Positions 29,490-39,476 of a stretch of DNA of 64,000 bases are shown piece after piece. A program made the translations under genes and the position numbers. The DNA is from Thermogemmatispora aurantia (GTDB taxonomy: Bacteria; Chloroflexota; Ktedonobacteria; Ktedonobacterales; Ktedonobacteraceae), in NCBI RefSeq assembly GCF_008974285.1, contig NZ_BKZV01000003.1, positions 434,001 through 498,000 of the forward strand, written 5' to 3'. How positions within the stretch are numbered: position 1 is the stretch's first letter; every line of letters starts with the position of its first letter. The notes beneath the pieces were generated by a model. It worked only from the letters and a program-made list of their open reading frames with translations. It made no database searches and had not been told where the DNA came from.

Positions 29490-30430
29490 GTCAGCACCTG
29501 CCCAGCGCTGCACTAGAGCAGAAGCCTGCCGCTTTCAGTACACCCGCAAGGGAGCAAGCGAAGCGGCTGCAGGCACGGCGGGCCGCCGCTGGTCTCAGCG
29601 CTCGCCTGGGACTGGTTGGCATCTACGCCTTCTTGGTGGTGATGGCGGTCTTCGCGCTCTTTCCTCTTTACTATGTGGTCCAGGCTTCGTTCGCCGGGGC
29701 GCAGAATCTCTATACCACTGATCTGCATCTCTTCCCAGCTCACTTTACTTTCGCCAACTATGTGACGGCTTTTACGCAGGAGCCGCTGCTGAACTGGATC
29801 GGCAATACTTTGCTGGTCTGTGGCCTGACGGCTCTCTGCGGATTGGTCTGTTCGACAAGCGGCGCTTACGCTCTGGCGCGCTTCCGCTTCGCTGGCCGCG
29901 AGTTGACGCTGCGCGCGCTGCTGACGCTGCAGGCTTTCCCCGGCCTGCTGGCACTGACAGCGTATTATCTGCTGCTTAATGCGCTGCATCTGCTCAATAA
30001 CCTGCTTGGTCTGGTGCTGATCTACTCAGCCGGTGCGATAGTCTTCTGCTGCTGGAACACGAAATCCTATCTCGATGGATTGCCGATCGAGCTGGAGCAG
30101 GCGGCCTTACTGGACGGCGCCACGCCGTTCCAGGCTTTCTGGCACATTGTCTTACCGCTGGCGACGCCCGCGCTGGCGGTCGCGGCTCTCTTTACCTTTA
30201 TGACGGGCTGGAACGAGTTCGCCCTGGCCAATCTGGTGTTGAACGCCAATGCTAACGGCAGCAATCTGACCTTTATTCTGGGCCTCTATAGCCTGCAGAG
30301 CGATTTCCGGACACCGTGGGGTATCTTTGCCGCCTCCTCGGTAATCGTCTCGATCCCGCTGATGCTGATCTTCTTTTTCGCCCAGCGCTACTTCCGCTCC
30401 GGCCTGGCCCAGGGTGGCCTCGCTAACTAG
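29486..30430 (+). CDS. Sugar ABC transporter permease, MalG-like
   Basis: A 314-residue permease with six membrane segments and the EAA loop near the C-terminus (ELEQAALLDGATPFQAFWHIVLPLATPAL). Its ATG overlaps the stop of the MalF-like gene (ATGA), giving coupled translation and equal subunit amounts. The first 35 or so residues are a charged cytoplasmic extension. Second channel subunit of the importer. Confidence 0.85.
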   Translation: MSQHLPSAALEQKPAAFSTPAREQAKRLQARRAAAGLSARLGLVGIYAFLVVMAVFALFPLYYVVQASFAGAQNLYTTDLHLFPAHFTFANYVTAFTQEPLLNWIGNTLLVCGLTALCGLVCSTSGAYALARFRFAGRELTLRALLTLQAFPGLLALTAYYLLLNALHLLNNLLGLVLIYSAGAIVFCCWNTKSYLDGLPIELEQAALLDGATPFQAFWHIVLPLATPALAVAALFTFMTGWNEFALANLVLNANANGSNLTFILGLYSLQSDFRTPWGIFAASSVIVSIPLMLIFFFAQRYFRSGLAQGGLAN

Positions 30431-30612
30431 CGGCTGACCGCATCACGCCCGCGTTGCTCTCTCTCCTGCTCTGCCACGGCAGAGACTGCCCGCCAGGGAG
30501 AAGCCAGGAGAGAAGACCCGGGACCTGCAGGTGGGCACTCCGCTGTCTGCCGTAGACTTGCTTCACACCGTGAAGTGTCCTTCAGCATTGAGATCGGATC
30601 TGGAGGTCTTTG

Positions 30613-32805
30613 ATGGAACAAACTGGCCGTCAGCGCGCTCTTTTCTTCTCCCTTCTGCTGGTACTGGTGCTGCTCTGCTCAACATTCCTGAGCAGCGGAC
30701 CGCTCCCGCGCCTTCTGCCGGTAGCTGTCCAGGCGCAAAGCACGCCAAATGTGGCCGTGAACACCGCCGACTTTAAGCCAGCGGTCATCTATCAGGTGAT
30801 CCTCGACCGCTTCTTCGATGGCAATCCAGCGAATAACGATCCGGCGGGCGATACGGGCCTGTACGATAGTACGAAGACAAATTGGAAGCTCTACTGGGGC
30901 GGCGACCTGGCCGGCCTGACTCAGAAGATCCCCTACTTGGCCGGTATGGGTATCACGGCTATCTGGATCTCGCCGCCAGTGGATAATGTTCATTTGCCGG
31001 TTTATGAACCAGGATCATCGGCCCCCGAGGCCGGGTATCATGGCTATTGGGCCCGCGATTTCTATCGCATCGACCCCCATCTGGGCACCTGGAGCGATTT
31101 TGATAATCTGGTGGCGACCGCTCACAGTTATGGTATCAAGGTGATCATCGATTTCGCCCCTAATCATTCGAACCCCAACGATACCGGTGAATATGGCAGC
31201 CTCTACCAGAACGGCACCTTCGAGGCGGCCTACAATAACGATCCGAACGGCTGGTTCCATCATAACGGCGGCATCTCGGACTACAATAACCTTTACCAGG
31301 ACGAGTACGACAATCTGGCAGACCTAGCCGATCTGGCCCAGGAGAACAGCAGCGTCGATAGCTATCTCAAGGGAGCAATGGCTCAGTTTCTCGCGCATGG
31401 CGTCGATGGGGTGCGCGTCGATGCGGTGAAGCATATGCCCGCTCCCGACGGCGGCTGGCTGCGTACGCTCAGCGATAGCGTGGAGGCTCAGGGACCACAT
31501 TATATGGTCGGCGAGTGGTACTTGAGCAGCATCAGCGATCCAACCTATCCATACGCGCTGAAGTTCGCCAATCGCAGCGGCATCAATTTGCTGAATTTTC
31601 CTCTGACGACGGCGCTGCGCGATGTCTATGCTTCCGGCAATGGCGCCAGCGAGGTGGACAGCGTCCTCACTCAGGAGGAGAGTGGCTTTCTTTGGCTGAA
31701 CGACCAGGCGATCTTCATCGATAACCATGACATACCGCGCTTCTTGACGCTCAACAACAGCTACGATCGCCTGCATGAGGCCCTGGCCGCCGTGCTGACG
31801 CTGCCCGGTATTCCGGTTATTTACTATGGGACCGAGCAGTATTTACACAATGATACCAATGGCGGCGGCGATCCCTATAACCGCCCCATGATGAGCAGCT
31901 TCAGTACGACGACGACGGCCTATAACGAGATCAAGGCCCTCTCGGCGCTGCGTCAGAGCAACCCGGCTCTGGCCTACGGTACTTATCAGCAGCGCTGGAT
32001 CAATAGCGACGTGTTCATCTATGAGCGCCAGTTTTTCAATAATGTGGTGCTCGTGGCCATCAATAAAGGGTCTTCCAGCTATAGCATCTCCGGCCTCTAC
32101 ACGGCCTTGCCCAATGGCTCCTACAGCGACTATCTGGGCACGTTGCTTCACGGCGGCACGACCATCACGGTCACGAACGGTGCCGTTGGCACCTTTACCC
32201 TGGGCGCCAACCAGGTTTCGGTCTGGCAATATACGGCTCCTGAGAGCAGTACGCCAGAGATCGGCAGCGTCGGGCCGAATCTGAGCCGACCTGGCGATCA
32301 GGTGATTATCGACGGCCAGGGCTTTGGCAGCACCGTTGGCAGCGTCAAATTCGGTACGACGACTGCGACTGTGGATAGCTGGAGTCCGCACTCGATTACG
32401 GTCACGACGCCGAATGTGGCCAGCGGCCTCTACGGCGTTCAGGTCTGCACCTCTAGCTGCAGCAACGTCTACGAAACACGCGTCTCCAGTACCACGCAGG
32501 TGGCCGTGACCTTCACTGTTAATAATGCGCCTTCCACCAACTACGGAGATAATGTCTATCTGACCGGGCAATTCGACGAGCTGGGCAACTGGGGTACCAC
32601 AACAACCACTGCCATCGGCCCGCTGAATGATCCGAACTATCCGAACTGGTTCGTAATGGCCAGTGTGCCTGCCTGTTGGACAGTCCAGTTCAAATTTATT
32701 ATCATCCGCGCTGACGGCAGCGTTCAGTGGGAGAATGGTAGCAACCATAGTTATACCGCACCCTGCAGCGGCACCGGCGCCGTGACGGTGAACTGGCAGT
32801 ATTGA
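30613..32805 (+). CDS. Secreted CGTase-like alpha-amylase (GH13, with TIG domain and CBM20)
   Basis: A 730-residue exported enzyme with GGAGG six bases before the ATG. Order: signal peptide (about 1-38), GH13 barrel with Asp270 (VRVDAVKHMP), Glu301 (VGEWYL) and Asp373 (FIDNHDIPRF), domain C, an IPT/TIG domain (about 555-625, PEIGSVGPNLSRPGDQVIIDG) and a C-terminal CBM20 starch-binding domain (about 640-730). This A-B-C-D-E plan and the VDAVKHMP block are those of cyclodextrin glucanotransferases and maltogenic amylases. Acting on starch outside the cell, it would yield cyclodextrins or maltodextrins for the importer encoded upstream. Transglycosylation versus hydrolysis cannot be decided without checking the acceptor-site residues. 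Confidence 0.85.
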   Translation: MEQTGRQRALFFSLLLVLVLLCSTFLSSGPLPRLLPVAVQAQSTPNVAVNTADFKPAVIYQVILDRFFDGNPANNDPAGDTGLYDSTKTNWKLYWGGDLAGLTQKIPYLAGMGITAIWISPPVDNVHLPVYEPGSSAPEAGYHGYWARDFYRIDPHLGTWSDFDNLVATAHSYGIKVIIDFAPNHSNPNDTGEYGSLYQNGTFEAAYNNDPNGWFHHNGGISDYNNLYQDEYDNLADLADLAQENSSVDSYLKGAMAQFLAHGVDGVRVDAVKHMPAPDGGWLRTLSDSVEAQGPHYMVGEWYLSSISDPTYPYALKFANRSGINLLNFPLTTALRDVYASGNGASEVDSVLTQEESGFLWLNDQAIFIDNHDIPRFLTLNNSYDRLHEALAAVLTLPGIPVIYYGTEQYLHNDTNGGGDPYNRPMMSSFSTTTTAYNEIKALSALRQSNPALAYGTYQQRWINSDVFIYERQFFNNVVLVAINKGSSSYSISGLYTALPNGSYSDYLGTLLHGGTTITVTNGAVGTFTLGANQVSVWQYTAPESSTPEIGSVGPNLSRPGDQVIIDGQGFGSTVGSVKFGTTTATVDSWSPHSITVTTPNVASGLYGVQVCTSSCSNVYETRVSSTTQVAVTFTVNNAPSTNYGDNVYLTGQFDELGNWGTTTTTAIGPLNDPNYPNWFVMASVPACWTVQFKFIIIRADGSVQWENGSNHSYTAPCSGTGAVTVNWQY

Positions 32806-32905
32806 GTTGAGCTCACCTGCAGCGAGGCCGCCCGCAACCAGGACGCAGCTGGGAGCACCCTCTTGGCCTTGCCCGTCTCAGGCAACCCTTCTCTCTACGG
32901 GAAAG

Positions 32906-32944
32906 AAAGGAGCCTTTCCAGGACATCTCTGGAAAGGCTCCTTT
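32906..32944 (+). terminator. Strong hairpin terminator of the maltodextrin operon
   Basis: Perfect 15-bp stem: AAAGGAGCCTTTCCA (32906-32920) and TGGAAAGGCTCCTTT (32930-32944) around a 9-base loop, 100 bases after the amylase stop. The 3' arm ends in TTT. Confidence 0.75.
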
Positions 32945-33498
32945 ATCACTCTGTCAGTCGGGCCTCTTAACGCGCATGGACAGACCGCGGCGTGCTGCTC
33001 CCGCAGCTGGGACGCTAGCTTGATAGGCGTACTTTCCTTGACAAAGACTGCCCACAGTGCTATCTTAAGCAGGAGGGTCAAAAGTGGAAAGGAATCCATC
33101 CAGCGCTGTACCTGGAACTGCAAGCGCTGCCCTGCCTTTGCTTGCGATCCCCGATGCTTCCTGCGCCTCGCCTTTGCGAGGCAGCTTTGCCTGCCGCTCG
33201 GTCCGGCGGCACTTCCCTCCTCCGGCCCGCTAGAACAGCCTGCTACTCTAGCTACCCGCGTCCATGCCCTGCGCCAGGAGCAATGCGGCGGATCGGGTGC
33301 TCTGCCTGGCCCGGTTTCTCCGCCAGGCATGAGCGCGCGGCTGGCTAGCAGTCAGAAGAGCCTCAGCCCAAGAAGGAACGGATGAGAGAAAGATCGGGGC
33401 AGTCCGGCCTGCCAGAGCGGGAAGATCTGTATCGCCTCTCCTCCAGGTGCAGCAGAGAGCCTGAGCGCGATCACGATGCCGAATGGAAGGAGAAACAA
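32945..33498. other. Non-coding stretch
   Basis: About 550 bases between the operon terminator and the nucleotidyltransferase gene. Open frames here have no family features or ribosome sites; only promoter-type sequence is expected. Confidence 0.5.
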
Positions 33499-34266
33499 AT
33501 GCAGGATGAACAACTCGAACAGCTCAGGGCCACGCTAACACGGCAGCGTTATCCCTTGCTCTTCATCACGCTGAGCGGGTCGCATCTCTATGGTTTCTCT
33601 TCGCCTGACTCCGACTACGACCTGCGCGGCGCCCATATTCTGCCGCTGCGCGAGGTGATCGGGCTGCGCGAGGGAGAAGAGACCATAGAACAGCACCATA
33701 GCGAGAATGGACTGGAAGTTGACTTGGTGACGTACGATGTCCGCAAATGCTTGACGCTGCTGCTGGGCAAGAATGGAAACGTCCTGGAAGCCATTTACTC
33801 GCCGCTGGTGATTCACACTACGCCCGAGCACGAGGAGCTGAAGGCGCTGGCCATGCGCTGCGTTACACGCTACTACGCCTACCACTATCTGGGCTTCGCC
33901 CGCAACCGCCTGAAACAGGCCAGCCACAAACAGCCTCCGTCTATCAAGTCTGTGCTCCACACCTATCGCGTCATTTTGACTGGCCTGCACCTGGTGCGCA
34001 CTGGAGAGCTGGAGGCGAATCTGAGGCGCCTCAACGAAGTGTTCAGGTTCTCATCTGTGGCGGACCTGATCGCGCGCAAAGAGGCCGGCGGAGAGAAGGC
34101 CCAGCTGGAGGAGGGCGCTGTCGCCCTTTACGAGGCGGAATGGAGGCGCCTGCTGAGCGATCTGGAGCAGTCTGTGGAGAGCAGCGTTCTGCCTGTTAAG
34201 CCAGATGCTCAGGCACAAGCGGGCCTGAACGATCTTCTGATCCGTCTGCGGCTGCAGACCGTGTAA
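33499..34266 (+). CDS. Predicted nucleotidyltransferase (COG3541-like, YcgL family)
   Basis: A 255-residue protein of the DNA polymerase beta-like nucleotidyltransferase fold. The motif GSHLYGFSSPDSDYDLRG near residues 25-42 gives the GS and D-x-D metal ligands; a third acidic site is likely at VDLVTYD. The remaining helical part is typical of the family whose members are often annotated as DNA polymerase beta superfamily proteins. GGAAGGAG lies seven to eight bases before the ATG at 33499, preferred over frames starting up to 39 codons earlier. Substrate unknown; the family may modify RNA, protein or small molecules. Stands alone. Confidence 0.75.
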   Translation: MQDEQLEQLRATLTRQRYPLLFITLSGSHLYGFSSPDSDYDLRGAHILPLREVIGLREGEETIEQHHSENGLEVDLVTYDVRKCLTLLLGKNGNVLEAIYSPLVIHTTPEHEELKALAMRCVTRYYAYHYLGFARNRLKQASHKQPPSIKSVLHTYRVILTGLHLVRTGELEANLRRLNEVFRFSSVADLIARKEAGGEKAQLEEGAVALYEAEWRRLLSDLEQSVESSVLPVKPDAQAQAGLNDLLIRLRLQTV

Positions 34267-34413
34267 GGGGAAGGAAGCATACTCTTCCTTCGGCTGAGAG
34301 ACGCAGTGAAGTCACCATCTACGAAGAGGGGGTACGAGCGTCTTCTTTGCAGGAAGTTTAGCGCGTCCCCAGAAGGGGGAACGTTGCGATGAGAGGACGG
34401 AAGGAAAGAGACC

Positions 34414-36024
34414 ATGCCCGAGATTCCTAAAGGATTCACACGACTGGCCGGCAGTGAGCGTCACCTCCCTGCTCAGGCCCGGCAGATCAGGCCGGCTGAT
34501 CCCAACGAGCGCCTCGAGGTCAGCGTCTATCTCAGAGATCCCGCGGGGAGCGCCCTGGCCGATCAGTTAGAGCACCACTTCAGCCAGCCGGGCCAGCGCC
34601 TGAGCCGAGAGGAGTATCTGGCTCAGCATAGCGCCAGTCCCGAGGACATTGCCAGGGTGGAAGCCTTCGCCCGCGCCCATCAGCTGAGCGTGCTGGCGGT
34701 CGATCGCGCGGCCCGCCGGCTGGTATTGGCCGGCACAGTCAGCCAACTCTGTTCCGCCTTTGGCACCGAGCTGCATTATTACGAGTACGAGGGGCAGACG
34801 TTCCGCGGGCGCTCCGGTCCCCTGCACATCCCCCAAGAGCTTGAGCCGATTGTGGTCGGTGTCTTTGGACTGGACGATCGTCCCCAGGCCCGGCCCCATC
34901 TGCGCTTTGCCTCGCCTGTCGGAGCTAGCGCGCTGGTAGGAACCGCCACCGTTAGCTATACCCCGCTGCAGGTCGCCCAGCTCTATAACTTTCCGAGTGG
35001 CCTGACCGGCAGCGGCCAGTGTATTGCGCTGATCGAGCTGGGCGGAGGCTACAACAGCGAGGATCTGGCCACCTACTTCCAGCAGCTCGGTCTGAAGCCG
35101 CCGACAGTCGCCAGCGTCTCTGTCGATGGCGGAGAGAATAGCCCAACAGGTGACCCGAATAGCGCGGATGGCGAGGTCGCCCTCGATATCGAGATTGCCG
35201 GTGCCATCGCTCCCGCGGCCCGCATCGCTATCTACTTCGCGCCCAATACCGAGCGCGGCTTTCTGGATGCTATTAGCCAGGCCATCCACGATACTACTAA
35301 TACGCCGTCGGTGATCTCCATTAGCTGGGGCGCCCCCGAGGAAAGCTGGACGCGCCAGGCGCTGACCACCATGAACGAGGCCTTTCAGGCCGCGGCCTCG
35401 CTGGGGATCACGATCTGTGTGGCAGCCGGCGATAACGGCTCAAGCGATGGGGTAAACGATCAGAAGGCCCATGTGGATTTCCCGGCCTCCAGCCCCTATG
35501 TGCTTGGCTGCGGCGGCACCCGCCTGGAGGCCCAGAACAGGCAGGTTGTCAGCGAAGTGGTCTGGAATGGGATCGCCAGCGGCGATGGCGCGACCGGCGG
35601 CGGCATCAGCGATGTGTTTCCGCTCCCCGCGTGGCAGGCGAACGCTCATGTTCCCCCGTCGATTAACGACCAGCACCAGGGACGGGGCGTACCCGATGTG
35701 GCCGGCAACGCAGACCCGCAGACGGGCTACCAGATCCTTGTCGATGGCCAGAGCACTTCCGTCGGCGGCACCAGCGCGGTGGCTCCGCTATGGGCCGGCT
35801 TGATTGCGCTGCTCAATCAGCGGCGCGGCCAGTCAGTTGGGTACCTGAACCCGTTCCTCTATCAGCATTACACTCAATTGCTGCAGCAAAAGGCGCTGCG
35901 CGACGTGACGAGCGGCAATAACGGCGGCTACAGCGCCGGTCCCGGTTGGGATGCCTGTACGGGCCTGGGCACGCCCGATGGCGCGCTGCTGCTGCAGGCC
36001 CTGCTGACTTCCTCATCTACCTAG
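34414..36024 (+). CDS. Pro-kumamolisin-type serine-carboxyl peptidase (sedolisin, S53)
   Basis: A 536-residue peptidase. The N-terminal propeptide (about 1-180) with 'LEVSVYLRD...LSREEYLAQH' is removed on activation. The catalytic set is Glu254 and Asp258 (DGEVALDIE, the i/i+4 spacing of kumamolisin), Asp340 (VAAGDNGS, oxyanion) and Ser454 (GGTSAVAPLWAG). The C-terminal calcium site is in DVTSGNNGGYSAGPGWD. No classical signal peptide is present, as in kumamolisin itself, so export is by an unknown route. Such enzymes work at acid pH and often high temperature, which fits an acidic or hot habitat. GGAAGGAAAG precedes the ATG. Confidence 0.9.
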   Translation: MPEIPKGFTRLAGSERHLPAQARQIRPADPNERLEVSVYLRDPAGSALADQLEHHFSQPGQRLSREEYLAQHSASPEDIARVEAFARAHQLSVLAVDRAARRLVLAGTVSQLCSAFGTELHYYEYEGQTFRGRSGPLHIPQELEPIVVGVFGLDDRPQARPHLRFASPVGASALVGTATVSYTPLQVAQLYNFPSGLTGSGQCIALIELGGGYNSEDLATYFQQLGLKPPTVASVSVDGGENSPTGDPNSADGEVALDIEIAGAIAPAARIAIYFAPNTERGFLDAISQAIHDTTNTPSVISISWGAPEESWTRQALTTMNEAFQAAASLGITICVAAGDNGSSDGVNDQKAHVDFPASSPYVLGCGGTRLEAQNRQVVSEVVWNGIASGDGATGGGISDVFPLPAWQANAHVPPSINDQHQGRGVPDVAGNADPQTGYQILVDGQSTSVGGTSAVAPLWAGLIALLNQRRGQSVGYLNPFLYQHYTQLLQQKALRDVTSGNNGGYSAGPGWDACTGLGTPDGALLLQALLTSSST

Positions 36025-36045
36025 CCCGCTCTATCACCATCGAGC

Positions 36046-36097
36046 GGGAGCCGCCGCACAGCCAAGCAGGTAAAGCTTTTCCGACGCGGCGGCTCCC
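36046..36097 (+). terminator. Hairpin after the sedolisin gene
   Basis: GGGAGCCGCCGC (36046-36057) and GCGGCGGCTCCC (36086-36097) form a perfect 12-bp stem 22 bases after the stop. No T-run follows, so termination may rely on other factors. Confidence 0.55.
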
Positions 36098-36398
36098 GAC
36101 GCTGACCGGGCCGCGCCGTCCAGCGCCCGGCGGCTGGTCTCGGGCGCTCGTGCAGCGGTGGCAGGTCCAGAGGAAGAGGAAGCTGCGCCATGCCTGGCAT
36201 CGGCGCCAGTCGTCAGAGCGGAGTCTGTTGCTGTCTGGGGCCACCCCCTCCCATCGCTGTTGAGCCTGCCAGGGTTTCTTTTTCAGCCTGGGTCTGCTAT
36301 ACTCTCACAAATAGCTATCTGCCGAGCGGCAACGCCGAGCCAGCGCTGCCGCGACGCCAAAGAGCGGCCCGCAGACAACTGGGGCCGCTTTCGTCCAG

Positions 36399-36653
36399 AT
36401 GGCAACCAATAGGCAAAACACAAGAGAAGCGGCCTGCTTCTCTGGAAAGCACAATCGTATGGTGATCTGGGAACGTCATCTTTGTCCCGATTGCAGCTTG
36501 ATATGGGAGCGCAATCTAGACGGCGCCTGGCGCTATACGGCGCTCATCGCCGTGCCCCTGCCTGCCGAGCGGCGCTGTCCGCTCTGCGCCAGCCACCTGC
36601 AGATCCGCTGGGTGCGTCCCCTGCCTGTGCTGCCAGAAACGGATAACGGCTAA
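36399..36653 (+). CDS. Small zinc-ribbon-like hypothetical protein
   Basis: Up to 84 residues with two CxxC pairs (CPDC near 29-32 and CPLC near 60-63) about 30 residues apart, a likely zinc ribbon. The conserved-looking part starts at MVIWERHLCPDC, so the true start may be the ATG at 36462 (63 residues); neither start has a strong ribosome site. Basic and tryptophan-rich around the second pair. A rightward terminator lies 70 bases downstream, which supports it being transcribed. Function not recognised. Confidence 0.5.
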   Translation: MATNRQNTREAACFSGKHNRMVIWERHLCPDCSLIWERNLDGAWRYTALIAVPLPAERRCPLCASHLQIRWVRPLPVLPETDNG

Positions 36654-36722
36654 GGCCAGCCCTGGCTCCTCTCAGCCCCGCTGGTTCTCTGCATTGACCT
36701 TGATACCAGGGAGAGTAGAACA

Positions 36723-36782
36723 GAGGAGGGTAGGCAAGAGCTTCGTTCTCGCTCTCACCACCCTCCTCGCGTGTGGTTTTTT
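36723..36782 (+). terminator. Rho-independent terminator (rightward)
   Basis: GAGGAGGGT (36723-36731) pairs with ACCCTCCTC (36760-36768), with an inner AAGAGC/GCTCT stem, followed by a T6 run at 36777-36782. It serves the small zinc-ribbon gene and sits just beyond the end of the convergent dehydrogenase gene. Confidence 0.7.
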
Positions 36783-36801
36783 GCTGTCTTTGCCGCCTCG
36801 C

Positions 36802-37935
36802 TCAGGGCTTGAGCACGACCTTGGTATAGCCCTCGACGCGCTTATCAAATTTTTCATAGGCTGTGGGGGCGTTGTCTAAGGGCACATGATGCGAGACAAT
36901 GAAACTGGGCTTGGCTCGTCCTGCAATGATCAGATCGCGCAGATAACGATTGTAGCGCTTGACATTACACTGCCCTGTAGCCAGGCGCAGGCCCTTCTCA
37001 AAGAGCTTGCCAAAGGAGATGAGCAGGCGTCCCTCTCTGGCGTGCGGATCAACTCCACCCGGATCGGCTGGCACGTAGAGGCCAGGAATGCCCAGAATCC
37101 CGGTAGGATTGACGATCTGAATAAGCGCCTCCAGTACTGCAGAAGGAGCTTCTTTGTCCTGACCGGGTTGGATGGCCTGATAGCCGACGGCATCGATGCC
37201 CTTGTCAACGCCATCGCCTCCCCGCATCTGACGGATCTGCTCGACCGGGTCCCCCTTGCTGAAGTCGATTGGAATGGCCCCGATCTCCTCGATCTTCTTC
37301 AGGCGCTCCGGCACGCGGTCGACGACATAGACCTCGGAGGCGCCCCGCAGCAGGCAGCTATAGGCGGCCATCGCCCCCACCGGACCAGCCCCGAAGATCA
37401 CCACGGTCTCCCCGGGTGAGACCTGCGCCAGCTCGGCACCGTGATAGCCCGTGGGGAAGATATCCGCCAGCAAGACAAAGTCATCTTCGTGCTCGTCGCC
37501 AGGCGGTAGCTTGAGCGCATTGAAGTCCGCATAGGGTACCCGCAAATATTCTGCCTGCCCGCCCGGATAGGGCCCCATCGCCACATAGCCATAGGCACCG
37601 CCGGCAAAGCCAGGATTGACGGTCAGGCAGAAGCCGGTAAAGCCGCGCTCGCAGTTCTTGCAGAAGCCACAAGCGACGTTGAAGGGCATCACTACGCGAT
37701 CCCCCTTTTTGAGCGTCGTGACCGCCGAGCCGACTTCTTCAACGATGCCCAGGTTCTCGTGACCGAAGATGAGGCCCGGCGGCGCCGCGGTGCGCCCCTC
37801 GTACATGTGTAAGTCAGAGCCGCAGATGCAGGTCGAGGTAATGCGGACAATCACGTCGTTGGGATGCTGAATTTTGGGATCAGGGACCTCCTCGACCGCT
37901 ACTTTAAAAGGTTCTTTGTAGACGACGGCTTTCAT
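36802..37935 (-). CDS. Zinc-dependent alcohol dehydrogenase, glutathione-independent formaldehyde dehydrogenase-like
   Basis: A 377-residue medium-chain zinc dehydrogenase. It has the catalytic-zinc ligands in CICGSDLH and FGHENLG, the four-cysteine structural-zinc loop (CGFCKNCERGFTGFC) and the Rossmann motif GAGPVG, with a long insertion near VNPGFAGGAYGYVAMGPYPGG seen in formaldehyde dismutase/dehydrogenase relatives. The ATG at 37935 (MKAVVYKEP) has GAAAGGA about nine bases upstream; an open frame 58 codons longer has no family similarity there. Likely role: NAD-linked oxidation of formaldehyde or a related alcohol/aldehyde. A truncated near-copy lies at 22026-22845. Confidence 0.85.
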   Translation of the reverse strand: MKAVVYKEPFKVAVEEVPDPKIQHPNDVIVRITSTCICGSDLHMYEGRTAAPPGLIFGHENLGIVEEVGSAVTTLKKGDRVVMPFNVACGFCKNCERGFTGFCLTVNPGFAGGAYGYVAMGPYPGGQAEYLRVPYADFNALKLPPGDEHEDDFVLLADIFPTGYHGAELAQVSPGETVVIFGAGPVGAMAAYSCLLRGASEVYVVDRVPERLKKIEEIGAIPIDFSKGDPVEQIRQMRGGDGVDKGIDAVGYQAIQPGQDKEAPSAVLEALIQIVNPTGILGIPGLYVPADPGGVDPHAREGRLLISFGKLFEKGLRLATGQCNVKRYNRYLRDLIIAGRAKPSFIVSHHVPLDNAPTAYEKFDKRVEGYTKVVLKP

Positions 37936-38755
37936 CTCTAGCGTCCTTTCTCTCGTCAACGCGACGTCAGCCTGGCCCCCGCACTGGCCAGGCACGACAC
38001 TACAACACCGTAGTACAGGCAAAACAACGCCGTTTGTCAGACTGAGCCAGCTCCTGACAACGTCTTCTTGCGACCAGAACGATAGGCGCTGCAGATTGCT
38101 CAGCCGCACTCCATTCTTGAGAGGCCCCTACCACGCTTCAGAAAGAAACTCATCAAAAGTCGATCTTCACAACTATATGGTATATAATTCATAAATCAAA
38201 GTCAATGATAATAAACCCAACAATCTCAAGACAAAAAAGTACATCCATAATCTAGACAGATACAGCAGGCACAGCCAGCAGAGAATCGCCCGCCTTGACA
38301 GAAAGCTTGGGAGAGAGAGAACCGGGCCAAGCAGGCCAGCAACGATGAGCCTTTCCAAGTTGAGCATTGTCGACCCATTGTCATGCTTTCCAGTCCCATT
38401 GCTCGAGCGACGCCCTGTCTGCCACGAGCCAGTAGCTTGCTTGATTTGCTCCTGTTGGCCCCCTTATTATCTGGCTCTATCTGTGATGATTGGCTGATCT
38501 CCGCTACTCTTTCCTCAGTCTCTCCTCTGGCTACTGGAGCTGGATAGTCCGCCTGGGCCTGTCCACAGCTTCCGCCCGCGCTCAGAGCCGGACTCCGGCC
38601 TGCCCCGTCCGGAGGGAACAGCTAGCTGTACTATACGAAAATCTTCCTTTGTTGGCTGCCGACAGAGAGAAGAACAGCTAAAGGCAGCGCCTGGAGGGTC
38701 GCGCTTCCTGAGCCGTAATCAGGGATGACATCGATGCGCCATGAAGGAGAGTAAT
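37936..38755. other. Non-coding stretch with A+T-rich block
   Basis: About 820 bases between the divergent dehydrogenase gene and MFS remnant. 38155-38260 is strongly A+T-rich and may hold promoters; frames here have no recognisable features. Confidence 0.45.
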
Positions 38756-39392
38756 ATGCAGTTGCTGTATCACATGACGGCTGCGGTCAAGCAAGCATTG
38801 GCACCGTTCCGTTCCAGAGACTTCAGCTTGCTGTGGTTGGGAGAAACTATCTCGGCCTGCGGTGACTACTGCTATAGCATCGCCCTGGTCTGGCTGGTGA
38901 CCAGCCTGACCGGCTCCAGCCTGGTCGTTGGCTCGCTGCTAGCGGCCAATTACCTTCCCACTATCCTGCTGCTGCTCATTGGCGGCGTCTGGGCTGGCCG
39001 CTCTCCCAAACTTATGCTCTTGTGGCCCGACCTGCTCCAGAGTGTGCTTGTCTTCGTGCTCGCTCTGGCGGTCACGCTGGCCATGATCTCTCTGCCTCTC
39101 GTGATCGCCTTCTCTATCGCCTTCGGTCTGGCGACAGCCTTCGCCGGACCATCACAGCTCGTTCTCTGGAATGCCCAGCTCACAGCGGAGGACTATCATG
39201 CAGGCACTGCCCTGCAGCAACTGAGCCAGCAGAGCCAGCAGTTGGCTCGCCTGCTCGGCCCGGCCCTCGGCGGCTTCCTGATCGCTCGCTGGAGCGTACC
39301 AGCCGCCCTTTCTCTTCGACACGGCGACTTTTGGCATCGCTCTGCTCGCCACCTTTGGGGATGGCTTCCCGCACCGCAACCCACCTCTTTAG
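38756..39392 (+). pseudogene. Truncated, frameshifted MFS exporter (EntS/MFS_3-like)
   Basis: The frame starts with a good ribosome site (GGAG before the ATG at 38756) and encodes the first half of a 12-segment transporter: FRSRDFSLLWLGETISACGDYCYSIALVWLV and PTILLLLIGGVWAGR are MFS_3 hallmarks. At about 39303 the frame shifts by one base: the matching continuation (FDTATFGIALLATFG) is in another frame and meets a stop at 39390-39392. The second half of the protein is absent. About 210 of an expected 400 or more codons remain. Confidence 0.7.
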
Positions 39393-39476
39393 CCCAATCC
39401 CCCTAGCCGCTGCTCATTGTTGCCCCAAGAAGGAGCGGTATCACCATTAAACCGGCCTCGCGCCTCGCGTTTTTTC

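Noticed and set aside
32807..33385. 192-codon frame after the amylase gene
   Set aside because: It runs through the strong 15-bp terminator hairpin and has no family features or ribosome site.
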